DNA of 64,000 nt from assembly GCA_019359445.1 (NCBI GenBank), contig JAHHHJ010000026.1, positions 1-64,000 of the forward strand, written 5' to 3'. The notes beneath the pieces were generated by a model. The model had not been told where the DNA came from, made no database searches, and saw nothing but the letters and a program-made list of their open reading frames with translations. The stretch is from Kastovskya adunca ATA6-11-RM4 (lineage in GTDB: Bacteria > Cyanobacteriota > Cyanobacteriia > Cyanobacteriales > Coleofasciculaceae). Within the stretch, counting starts at the first letter, position 1, and every line of letters begins with the position of its first letter. The position numbers were made by a program, and so were the translations under genes. Below are positions 8,945 to 17,647 of the stretch, piece by piece.

Positions 8945-9200
8945 CTTTCTAAGTCCTGAGTCCTGAGTCCTGAGTCCTGAGTTGGGAAGAAAGTATGTTC
9001 GGCGAAGCCGTTGCCGGAGGCGCTTGGTGAAGTATGAAGGGTGAAGTGTGAAGGATGAAGTATGAAGTATGAAGGGTGAAGTGTGAAGTATGAAGTATGA
9101 AGTGTAGTTATCCCCTTGCTCCCCCGCTCCCCCGCTCCCCAGCTCCCCAGCTCTCCAGCTCCCCTGCACCCCAGCTCCCCCGCTCCCCTGCTCCCCATCC
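8945..9200. repeat. Short tandem repeats (GAGTCCT, GAAGTATGAAGGGT and CTCCCCCG types)
   Basis: Five GAGTCCT-type heptamers lie at about 8945-8983. A stretch with 14-nt GAAGTATGAAGGGT units follows (about 9030-9105), then CTCCCCCGC/CTCCCCAGC octamers (about 9117-9198). The block order matches that at 2757-2942, so these three repeat families travel together. No gene is seen between the DUF3110 start and the end of the dipeptidase gene. Confidence 0.9.
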
Positions 9201-9212
9201 ATCTGATCAACT

Positions 9213-9908
9213 TCATTCCACTGCGCCGTAACGAGCGGTGACAGACTGTTCTGGGTTTATTTGGTTATGTTGCCACGCCCACAGTTGATCGCCTAGGGAG
9301 AAGTGCCACCACTCGTTGGGATGACGCAGAAATCCGGCGCTGTGCATGACATTGTGCAAGATTTGGCGATGAGTATGATAAGGCTGGTTGGGTTGGTTGG
9401 TGTAGTAATTGGGATGCGATCGCGCTGATATTTCATCAATAGCTGAACCCATATCCACTGCTTTACCTGTGGCATCTACCAGGGTGACATCGACAGCCGC
9501 CCCCGTGCTGTGAGGCGGTGGTGTGGCAGGGTTAGAGCTGGGAACTGCCCAAAATTGATAGACTTCCTCCCAAAGGGCAAGCTGCTGCTGTTCTGATTCT
9601 GCAAGGCTTAGTCCTTTTGCCTGCAAAACTTCCGTAAAGGTGTAATCCACCATGAATTGTTGCACCGCCACGGGGCGATAGGCATCAAAAATCTGAATGC
9701 GCCAGCCGGGATGCTGATGTTGCAAGTCGGCTTGGGCATTGATCAGCGCTTTGAGGACACTCTGACGGAGATAGTAGGGAGAAGCCTTGCCATAAGGCGC
9801 ACCCAACTTTTCGTAGGGATGGGGCGACTCAACGGCAAACTGTTCTAAGGGAATCGATGTCAGGGGTTCTCCGCATTCTACAATGGGAATCTGCTGATAA
9901 GGTTTCAT
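9213..9908 (-). CDS. D-alanyl-D-alanine dipeptidase (VanX family, M15D)
   Basis: This 231-aa protein has the zinc and catalytic motifs of VanX-type peptidases: the transition-state arginine in DAYRP (about residue 76), HSTGAAVD (His and Asp zinc ligands) and EWWHFS (catalytic Glu and third zinc ligand). It should hydrolyse D-Ala-D-Ala. In a cyanobacterium with no vanA/vanH nearby this is more likely wall recycling or nutrient use than vancomycin resistance. No signal peptide is visible. Its start faces the leader of the CRISPR array. Confidence 0.9.
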   Translation of the reverse strand: MKPYQQIPIVECGEPLTSIPLEQFAVESPHPYEKLGAPYGKASPYYLRQSVLKALINAQADLQHQHPGWRIQIFDAYRPVAVQQFMVDYTFTEVLQAKGLSLAESEQQQLALWEEVYQFWAVPSSNPATPPPHSTGAAVDVTLVDATGKAVDMGSAIDEISARSHPNYYTNQPNQPYHTHRQILHNVMHSAGFLRHPNEWWHFSLGDQLWAWQHNQINPEQSVTARYGAVE

Positions 9909-10173
9909 GTATTTTCATCCCCATAGCGCGGAGAGGTAGGTGTTTTTGAGGCTTGGGTGAGTTTTGCGGCAAGAAGCTTTACCTAGCAAGGGTTTGAGAG
10001 TTTTACTCAATTTATCGATCCGCGCAATTTCCAGAAAGCTTACTACAGCTAGCTTTGAGGCAAAATCATCTCTACTCCTATTCCCAATTTATAGTCTGAA
10101 ATGATATGCTATTATCTAATCCGCGCAACAGCACCTTGAAAACTAAATACTGTCTACTTTCCAGGTTGCCGCA
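9909..10173 (+). promoter_or_regulatory. CRISPR leader region
   Basis: This 265-bp gene-free, A/T-leaning stretch directly precedes the first perfect repeat. It contains a direct repeat ATCCGCGCAA at 10018-10027 and 10119-10128, and a TATGCTATTAT segment near 10106-10116 that could be a -10 region. The sequence GCACCTTGAAAACTAAATA at about 10131-10149 resembles leaders I remember from other cyanobacterial arrays. Degenerate repeats lie at the far end, so this is the acquisition and transcription side. Confidence 0.65.
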
Positions 10174-13100
10174 GTTTCAAAAACCACTAATCCCTATCAG
10201 GGATTGAAACTATAAAAGCAGTATTAGCTAAATCAGCACCATTAACTGTTTCAAAAACCACTAATCCCTATCAGGGATTGAAACTTGGGAACTGTCCTCC
10301 GACGAGCTTCTGGAGAGTTTCTATGTTTCAAAAACCACTAATCCCTATCAGGGATTGAAACACATCAACGCCATTACACCACCAGCCGCCATGCTGTTTC
10401 AAAAACCACTAATCCCTATCAGGGATTGAAACTTGTGCCACCTTACGGCGAGTCTCGATGTAGGGAGCCTCAATAGTTTCAAAAACCACTAATCCCTATC
10501 AGGGATTGAAACGGGGAAATAGATCTCCCAGAACCTATCTCTTCGGTTTCAAAAACCACTAATCCCTATCAGGGATTGAAACCGCCACCAGCACCGAGCG
10601 GGATCTTTTGAGTGAAGTTTCAAAAACCACTAATCCCTATCAGGGATTGAAACTCACCACGCTAATATCCTACCGACAGAAGGCAAGTTTCAAAAACCAC
10701 TAATCCCTATCAGGGATTGAAACAACTATACAGACGGCTCTATTTGGATTAGTAGGCTCAAAAGTTTCAAAAACCACTAATCCCTATCAGGGATTGAAAC
10801 CTTGAGGCTCTATCCGAGCATAGGCAGGGGCAGAAAAGCCAAGTTTCAAAAACCACTAATCCCTATCAGGGATTGAAACCGACTTGACTCAGCCGATAGC
10901 TCACAACCATTTCGTGTTTCAAAAACCACTAATCCCTATCAGGGATTGAAACAGCGAATCGCAGCAGACCAAAAGCAACAAATCGATGTTTCAAAAACCA
11001 CTAATCCCTATCAGGGATTGAAACGAGAGGGCTTAGTTGTCCGGGTAGAGCGCCGCGCGTTTCAAAAACCACTAATCCCTATCAGGGATTGAAACTACCT
11101 GACGGTTAAAGAGGAATTGAGGATTATTGGTTTCAAAAACCACTAATCCCTATCAGGGATTGAAACTTGATTCCCGCAATGATGATTACTCGAAAAACCT
11201 GTTTCAAAAACCACTAATCCCTATCAGGGATTGAAACATTAATTAAGGATTTTATGCAAGAAATCACTGCTGAGTTTCAAAAACCACTAATCCCTATCAG
11301 GGATTGAAACACAGGGGCGATCGCATTTCTGGACACCTCTAGCAAGTTTCAAAAACCACTAATCCCTATCAGGGATTGAAACAGTTTGACTGAGCAGCGA
11401 AAGAGCAAAACTCTCGTTTCAAAAACCACTAATCCCTATCAGGGATTGAAACGATGAATTGGTCGTATTGAAGTAGAAAGTCTCTCTCGGTTTCAAAAAC
11501 CACTAATCCCTATCAGGGATTGAAACTGAACTTCCTATAATTACCCGTGCTAAATCCGACGTTTCAAAAACCACTAATCCCTATCAGGGATTGAAACTTT
11601 TAACTGCTGCTGATATCTATTTGTTCAGAGTTTGTTTCAAAAACCACTAATCCCTATCAGGGATTGAAACCACCCACCGCACATTCCCGCTGTCGGGTTT
11701 GTCGGTTTCAAAAACCACTAATCCCTATCAGGGATTGAAACATGCCTTGAGTAAGTGATCGCCTATTTGGGCAAGTTTCAAAAACCACTAATCCCTATCA
11801 GGGATTGAAACGGGGCTTTATGAATCGCAAAAATCAAGCCGGAAGTTTCAAAAACCACTAATCCCTATCAGGGATTGAAACAGGCAGCCCAAAAGCTGGA
11901 CTTCGAGCTAGTCAAAGTTTCAAAAACCACTAATCCCTATCAGGGATTGAAACATAGCGTAATACTTTTTCTCTTTAAGAGAACCGCTGTTTCAAAAACC
12001 ACTAATCCCTATCAGGGATTGAAACAGAATGAGATTGCAGAGTATTGATTAAGTGCGATCGCGTTTCAAAAACCACTAATCCCTATCAGGGATTGAAACG
12101 TGAACAAGTCACCATAGTTTCCACAATCACCGAGTTTCAAAAACCACTAATCCCTATCAGGGATTGAAACTTGATAGCCAGACGCGCTCCCATCGCGCCA
12201 AGTTTCAAAAACCACTAATCCCTATCAGGGATTGAAACGCCATTTTTGCAGTGCAGCTCTAGGATCTCTTTTTCCGTTTCAAAAACCACTAATCCCTATC
12301 AGGGATTGAAACGGTTGTCAATGACGCCGAAGACTTCATTCATCCGGTTTCAAAAACCACTAATCCCTATCAGGGATTGAAACTTGTATAGGAGTATACC
12401 AAATGAAGAAAACAAAAGTTTCAAAAACCACTAATCCCTATCAGGGATTGAAACTGCAATTCACCGCCCTCAGCGAAATTCAAATCGACAAGTTTCAAAA
12501 ACCACTAATCCCTATCAGGGATTGAAACTGAGCTAGAGCGGCTTCGTGTATCTCAGTCTTTGTTTCAAAAACCACTAATCCCTATCAGGGATTGAAACTT
12601 TGTAGGAGATTTTGTTTCATGAGCGAATACCTGTTTCAAAAACCACTAATCCCTATCAGGGATTGAAACCAAGATTCAACTGGGCTTTACCGAGCTGGGC
12701 AGATGGTTTCAAAAACCACTAATCCCTATCAGGGATTGAAACACTTATCGCCCTCAGGTGACGCTCTTTTTCTATCGTTTCAAAAACCACTAATCCCTAT
12801 CAGGGATTGAAACAACTTTGACAACCGCTGTGATGCCTTGTCTGTAAGGTTTCAAAAACCACTAATCCCTATCAGGGATTGAAACTGATGTACGCAATCC
12901 ACAAAGCACCAACGGGCAAAATCTACGGTTTCAAAAACCACTAATCCCTATCAGGGATTGAAACAATGCACGAAAATACATTAAGGAAGCTTCAATTAGT
13001 TTCAAAAACCACTAATCCCTATCAGGGATTGAAACGAGCGATCGCTATTGTCGATTTTCGGCACCATCCAGGTTTCAAAAACCACTAATCCCTATCAGGG

Positions 13101-14427
13101 ATTGAAACAGGCAAAGGAGAGCCATATAATGACAATTACCCAACGTTTCAAAAACCACTAATCCCTATCAGGGATTGAAACAGACCCGGAAATCAAGGCA
13201 TTCATTCGTAGCATTTAGCGTTTCAAAAACCACTAATCCCTATCAGGGATTGAAACCATTAGTCGCTGACTGTGTTAGAGATTCGTTCTGTCGTGGTTTC
13301 AAAAACCACTAATCCCTATCAGGGATTGAAACATACATGGTAGTTAGTGGTAGATGATGGTCTAGAGTTTCAAAAACCACTAATCCCTATCAGGGATTGA
13401 AACTGGGTTTAGCTTCTTTTCCCAGCGCTCGACGATTTTGGTTTCAAAAACCACTAATCCCTATCAGGGATTGAAACCTTAAACTGATGCCCGTGCCGCT
13501 GAATATCCCTCGCCGTTTCAAAAACCACTAATCCCTATCAGGGATTGAAACTCGATCGGCGAACCGCGCATAGGTGACGCGCTGGAAGTTTCAAAAACCA
13601 CTAATCCCTATCAGGGATTGAAACCCGTTTTCGATGGTTGGGGTTTGGTTGGGCATGAGTTTCAAAAACCACTAATCCCTATCAGGGATTGAAACAATTT
13701 CGTTTAGGTAGGCTCTTACATCTAGAATCGTTTCAAAAACCACTAATCCCTATCAGGGATTGAAACTTCGATTGCGAAGAACTTTGGTTTGATGGCAGCG
13801 AGTTTCAAAAACCACTAATCCCTATCAGGGATTGAAACAACGGTGGAGGTGGTGGGGCGCGGTGATCTGGAGGTTTCAAAAACCACTAATCCCTATCAGG
13901 GATTGAAACCCGCTGGATCAGGGATTCAAAGCCGTCTTCCATCGTTTCAAAAACCACTAATCCCTATCAGGGATTGAAACTATTCCTAAAGGAGTAAGTA
14001 ATCAAGCATGCCTGAGTTTCAAAAACCACTAATCCCTATCAGGGATTGAAACAAGAAATTAAAGCCCAATTTCTACACTTTGCGCGGGAGGGTTTCAAAA
14101 ACCACTAATCCCTATCAGGGATTGAAACGGGGCGGTAAAGTTCCTGCCCTAGAATTACGGGTTTCAAGTTTCAAAAATCACTAATCCCTATCAGGGATTG
14201 AAACAAAATGATAGACGATAGTAGACAACTTCGTCTCAGGTTTCAAAAATCACTAATCCCTATCAGGGATTGAAACAGCCCTTCTCTGAGCCAGTGCAGC
14301 TCGATTTCTAGTTTCAAAAATCACTAATCCCTATCAGGGATTGAAATCGTGATTCGCAGTTCTCAGCCGCCAGGGCTTGCAGATTATCCCGTTTCAAAAA
14401 TCACTAATCCCTATCAGGGATTGAAAC
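10174..14427 (+). CRISPR. CRISPR array, 59 repeats of 37 nt, 58 spacers
   Basis: I counted 59 repeats by hand. The first (10174-10210) is canonical, and repeats 1-55 are identical as far as I could check by eye. Each starts GTTTCAA and ends ATTGAAAC. Each contains the 7-bp stem AATCCCT/AGGGATT with an ATC loop, and the ends form a second inverted pair (GTTTCAA/TTGAAAC). The spacers I measured are 33-43 nt and no two looked alike. Repeats 56-59 (starts 14168, 14240, 14311, 14391) all carry C-to-T at repeat position 11, and repeat 58 also ends in T instead of C. The 3' end ATTGAAAC is the usual 5' handle of type I-D/I-B and type III crRNAs in cyanobacteria; variable spacer length favours type III or shared use. 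No cas gene lies in this window. Confidence 0.99.
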
Positions 14428-14646
14428 GCTTTCCTTTGGAGGTACAGGATCGTAACCGCCGGGATGGAAGGGGTGACAGCGTAAGATGCGCCGAATGGCT
14501 AGCCAACTACCACGCCAAGCACCAAATCGCTCTACCGCTTCGAGAGCATAGGTAGAACAGGTAGGGGAAAAACGACAAGATGGCGGGAATAGGGGAGAAA
14601 GAAGCATCCGATAGCCCCGAATTAACCAAATAAGCAACCTTTTCAT
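14404..14646 (-). CDS. yidD: Membrane protein insertion efficiency factor YidD
   Basis: This 80-aa protein has the whole YidD signature: [23 protein letters not shown] followed by [14 protein letters not shown], here read in pieces along the frame. It works with YidC in inserting membrane proteins. The last ten codons or so (after DPVPPKE) are read from the antisense strand of the terminal CRISPR repeat, and the TAG stop is inside that repeat at 14404-14406. The conserved part is complete before the repeat begins, so the protein is probably functional with a foreign tail. Confidence 0.93.
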   Translation of the reverse strand: MKRLLIWLIRGYRMLLSPLFPPSCRFSPTCSTYALEAVERFGAWRGSWLAIRRILRCHPFHPGGYDPVPPKESVSIPDRD

Positions 14647-14715
14647 TCTGTCTTGTGTGACTCAAATCGAATAGAGTGGTAATAGCAGACTCTAGCGTGC
14701 GGTTTAAACAATACT

Positions 14716-15423
14716 TTGAGCGGTTCTGTGGCTTGGTTCGCTGTTTATCCCAATTTCTGGCTCCACATTGGTCTAGTGGGAGTTTGTTTAGGTGTCCTCG
14801 TCTTATTTGCGGAAGGACTAAATCGCTTTACCTCCACGGGTTCGGAGACGGTACGGAAGGTCGTGCATATCGGCACAGGCAATATTATTTTGCTGGCTTG
14901 GTGGCTACAGATACCGACTTGGGTCTGTATTGCTGCTTCGATCGTAGCGAGTGCGATCGCGCTTTTATCTTTCTTCATCCCATTTTTACCCGGCATCAAC
15001 AGCGTTGGACGCAAAAGCCTAGGTACATTCTTCTACGCCGTTAGCATTGGTGTTCTCACCGCTTGGTTTTGGTCGCAACGACAATATGAGTACGCCGCCC
15101 TTGGCATTTTGGTGATGACGTGGGGAGATGGACTCGCCGCACTAATTGGACAGCGCTTTGGCAAACATCACTACAAAGTCTGGGGAATTCAAAAAAGCTT
15201 AGAAGGCTCACTAGCAATGTTTGTCAGCAGCTATATCGTCAGTAGCTCGATCTGGCTCGCCGTGCAAGGTAACGTCTGGCAAACTTGGCTTCTACCCGTC
15301 GCGATCGCTGCTTGCGCCACAGCCTTAGAAGCCTTCTCTATATTAGGCATTGACAATCTCACCGTTCCCATCGGTAGTGCAGCAATAGGGTTTTTCTTAA
15401 ATCAACTTTTCCCCTTGCAGTAG
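14716..15423 (+). CDS. Phytol/dolichol kinase-like membrane protein (VTE5-like)
   Basis: This 235-aa protein has about seven hydrophobic segments. It carries the family core ETVRKVVHIGTGN near residue 45 and TWGDGLAALIGQRFGKH near residue 135, then KSLEGSLAMF. This CDP-alcohol/polyprenol kinase pattern is shared by phytol kinases, which salvage phytol from chlorophyll for tocopherol and related lipids. The frame opens with TTG at 14716 and has an in-frame GTG at 14728; neither has a clear ribosome-binding site, so the start is uncertain. Confidence 0.85.
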   Translation: MSGSVAWFAVYPNFWLHIGLVGVCLGVLVLFAEGLNRFTSTGSETVRKVVHIGTGNIILLAWWLQIPTWVCIAASIVASAIALLSFFIPFLPGINSVGRKSLGTFFYAVSIGVLTAWFWSQRQYEYAALGILVMTWGDGLAALIGQRFGKHHYKVWGIQKSLEGSLAMFVSSYIVSSSIWLAVQGNVWQTWLLPVAIAACATALEAFSILGIDNLTVPIGSAAIGFFLNQLFPLQ

Positions 15424-15609
15424 TTGGCACCAGGATTTTACTATTCCCCGCCGCGATTTCTATCTCCTCAAAAATAAATCTTAGACTTTATCCAAAAACT
15501 CAGTGAAGTTGAATTGGCTTTATTACTGTAGATAGATTGAAATTTCCAACCTTTATTACCCTAGAGTGATGGGGAGCAGACAGGGCGATCGCTAACCTTA
15601 GGTAAGTAT

Positions 15610-15835
15610 AGAGACGCACTGAAGGGAATTTACACCACAGTGGTTCCTTGTTACACATCAACACAGAGCGACCTTAGATGTGAGAACAGTGCATATAAGA
15701 AGCAGATAGTAGAGCGGGATGAAGTTTTTGTCGCTTCCTTCACCTTATTACCACCAAAAGGAGACTAAACTCTCTATCAGAGCGCCCTTAGGTGGTAGAC
15801 GTTTCACATCTGTCTGTAAAACTGATTATATTAAA
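15610..15835 (+). ncRNA. Candidate structured RNA (possibly 6S-like)
   Basis: The region between the kinase gene and the small gene at 16.1 kb has no supportable ORF but holds nested complementary segments. AGATGTGA (15676-15683) pairs with TCACATCT (15804-15811), enclosing TACCACC (15749-15755), which pairs with GGTGGTA (15791-15797). A small ACCA/TGGT hairpin lies upstream near 15634-15644. A strong hairpin follows at 15837-15866. Size and nested layout are like a 6S RNA, but I cannot confirm the family; it may also be a chance fold. Confidence 0.3.
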
Positions 15836-15836
15836 C

Positions 15837-15866
15837 AAGCTCTGGCTCTTAATAGAGTCAGGGCTT
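15837..15866 (+). terminator. 13-bp hairpin, terminator-like
   Basis: The arm 15837-15849 (AAGCTCTGGCTCT) pairs over 13 positions, two of them G-U, with 15854-15866, leaving a TAAT loop. Only TATATT follows, so the T tract is weak. It is the most stable element of the 15424-16121 gap and would end a transcript coming from the left. The remainder of the gap (15870-16121) shows nothing I can name. Confidence 0.5.
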
Positions 15867-16121
15867 TATATTGGTAATAACTAAAAACCCGATCTCAACA
15901 AGCGGACAAGGAAGTAGGAAGTAGGACAAAGTAAATCATTAAAAGTTGAGAACGAAGGCCTCAGCCCTTGCTGCGAAGCAACTTAGAAGGTTTTATATCA
16001 CTCCCCATCGTTTAATTTATTCCCGCCTATCTATCAAGCAAAATCCGGTAGGAAGAGTACAACTTCCCACCGTTGCTCGCGAGCAGCCTAGGAACAACTA
16101 CCAAAATACTTTTGTTAATTA

Positions 16122-16274
16122 CTACCAATCTGAATTATTGCTTTCATAGAAAGGATCGCCGTCAAAGGGTTGTACGCCAATGACAGGATAGGCATCATCA
16201 CTAGGCCCAAAAATACGTGCAACGGCTTCAGAAATATACTGAACCATGCTGTCAAACAGATTGTAAATACCCAT
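16122..16274 (-). CDS. Conserved-looking 50-aa small protein
   Basis: This short gene encodes 50 aa starting MGIYNLFDSMVQYISEAV and containing IFGPSDDAYPVIGVQPFDGD. It has a strong ribosome-binding site (AAAGGAGAGC, six bases before the ATG) and a clean TAG stop. The composition, an amphipathic N-terminal helix then an acidic, Tyr/Pro-containing tail, is that of a real protein and not of noise. The YPxxGVQPF core reminds me of short cyanobacterial proteins such as AtpTheta (Norf1), an inhibitor of ATP synthase hydrolysis, but I cannot verify that from memory. A 277-bp gene-free upstream region could hold a long 5' leader. Confidence 0.7.
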   Translation of the reverse strand: MGIYNLFDSMVQYISEAVARIFGPSDDAYPVIGVQPFDGDPFYESNNSDW

Positions 16275-16551
16275 AATCTTGCTCTCCTTTTATCCCTACG
16301 TGATAGTTGGAAGTGAGATGTAGCAATCTTTAATCTGAATCTACTTCTAATTATGGGAAAATATCGCGGGTTTGTGGAAGCTTGCAATATTTGTTTGATT
16401 ATATTTGCAATACTTTTCTTCCACTTGTAGAAAAAGGGAGTTTTTTCTGCAAGCTTCTCTACTGTTTTTTGGAAGCGATCGCATCCCCCTAAATTAATCC
16501 CAGGAAGAAAATCGACGAAACGTAAGGACACGGTATGCCGTGCCCCTATAC

Positions 16552-17154
16552 CTATTGTTTAACCTGAGCGCCATGGAGGCGGGGGTCGTCGTTGGCTGTT
16601 TTTGGGGTGGTGACGGGGGCTTTGAAGTTGGACACCACCCCGGTTCCCTGGGTATAAGGGAGAGGTAATTCGGCAACGAGGGCGTCTAGGTTAGCTTGAA
16701 GAACGGGACGGGGTTGTTCTCCGATAGCTTGGGCGATCGCTTTTCCGTCACGATTGAGAAAGGCAAAGTGGGGGATGCCATCAACACGGTAGTTCAAAAT
16801 TTCTGGCAGCCATTTGGTGTTGTCTACGTTGAGCATGACAAAATTGAGCGAATCTCCATACTGCTGTTTGAGTTCGCCCAAGTCTTTTGCCATCGCTTGG
16901 CAGCTCGTACACCAATCGGCATAAAACTCCATCAACGTCGGTTTGTCGTTGCTGAGGGCAACTTCTAAGGGAGTAGATTGCTCGGCCTGGACGGCGAGAG
17001 TGGCTTCAGGAGTCAGGGTTTTTAAGCCGAGGAATAGGGCAACGCTTAACGCGATCGCTACCAGTGCAATCAAGAAATTTCTGACGCGGGTGCCCCCAGA
17101 CACTTCCGATTTTTGGGGAGTGGTTGGTGCCGAGTCAGGGGATTTCGTCGCCAT
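16552..17154 (-). CDS. Membrane-anchored thioredoxin-like protein (TxlA/HCF164-like)
   Basis: This 200-aa protein has one N-terminal membrane helix (about residues 27-46) and a thioredoxin fold with active site WCTSC near residue 81 and the cis-proline in VDGIPHFAF. In plants and cyanobacteria the family (HCF164/TxlA) reduces thiols on the lumenal side of the thylakoid during cytochrome b6f and c-type cytochrome assembly. The topology and YADWCTSCQAMA motif fit that group. The gene stands divergent to the NIL-ferredoxin gene, with 53 bases between the starts. Confidence 0.85.
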   Translation of the reverse strand: MATKSPDSAPTTPQKSEVSGGTRVRNFLIALVAIALSVALFLGLKTLTPEATLAVQAEQSTPLEVALSNDKPTLMEFYADWCTSCQAMAKDLGELKQQYGDSLNFVMLNVDNTKWLPEILNYRVDGIPHFAFLNRDGKAIAQAIGEQPRPVLQANLDALVAELPLPYTQGTGVVSNFKAPVTTPKTANDDPRLHGAQVKQ

Positions 17155-17207
17155 GTTAAACCAACTTTATTGTTAATTAATGTTCACAAAAACACTCTAA
17201 CAAGCTC

Positions 17208-17612
17208 ATGAAAAAACGGGTAACGCTGACTTTTCCCAAGCGAACGGTACATATGCCAGTCACCTATCGACTGGCAAAGGACTTTAATGTCGCTGCTAAC
17301 ATCATCCGCGCTCAGGTAGCACCGAATCAGGTGGGCAAGCTGGTGGTGGAATTACTGGGTGATATCGATCAGGTAGACGCGGCAGTCGAGTGGATGCGAT
17401 CGCAAGATATCCATGTCTCCCTAATCAGCCGCGAAATTGCGATTGATGAAGAAACTTGCGTGGATTGTGGCTTATGTACTGGTGTTTGCCCCACAGAAGC
17501 CTTGAGCCTCGATCCGGAAACCTTTCGGCTCAACTTCGCGCGATCGCGTTGCATTGTCTGTGAACAGTGCATCCCCACTTGCCCCGTTCAAGCAATTTCC
17601 ACCAGTTTCTAG
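17208..17612 (+). CDS. NIL-domain ferredoxin with two 4Fe-4S clusters
   Basis: This 134-aa protein has an N-terminal NIL domain (about residues 1-75), a ligand-binding fold often seen beside methionine transporters. Two classical 4Fe-4S motifs follow: CVDCGLCTGVCP and CIVCEQCIPTCP. All eight cysteines are present. Such proteins are common in cyanobacteria and are thought to move electrons while sensing a thiol or amino acid; the partner is not known. Divergent from the thioredoxin-like gene, which would suit a shared redox theme (inference). Confidence 0.9.
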   Translation: MKKRVTLTFPKRTVHMPVTYRLAKDFNVAANIIRAQVAPNQVGKLVVELLGDIDQVDAAVEWMRSQDIHVSLISREIAIDEETCVDCGLCTGVCPTEALSLDPETFRLNFARSRCIVCEQCIPTCPVQAISTSF

Positions 17613-17647
17613 AACGCTAACCCAAAAATGTGAAGTGTAATTACCGA

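Noticed and set aside
8803-9216. Gly- and His-rich ORFs near the dipeptidase gene
   Set aside because: They consist of GAGELGS and HTSYF repeats from the tandem octamers and heptamers, overlapping the real DUF3110 gene.
9213-9908. Vancomycin resistance gene
   Set aside because: The VanX-like motifs are real, but there are no vanA, vanH or regulatory genes nearby, so resistance is not supported.
14349-14555. 68-aa plus-strand ORF at the CRISPR trailer
   Set aside because: It starts in a spacer and crosses the last repeat and yidD antisense.
15946-16149. 67-aa plus-strand ORF
   Set aside because: Basic, featureless and without a start signal; it runs into the 50-aa gene on the other strand.
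16115-16531. 138-aa minus-strand ORF
   Set aside because: No family pattern, unlikely composition, no ribosome-binding site, and it overlaps in another frame the much more convincing 50-aa gene.
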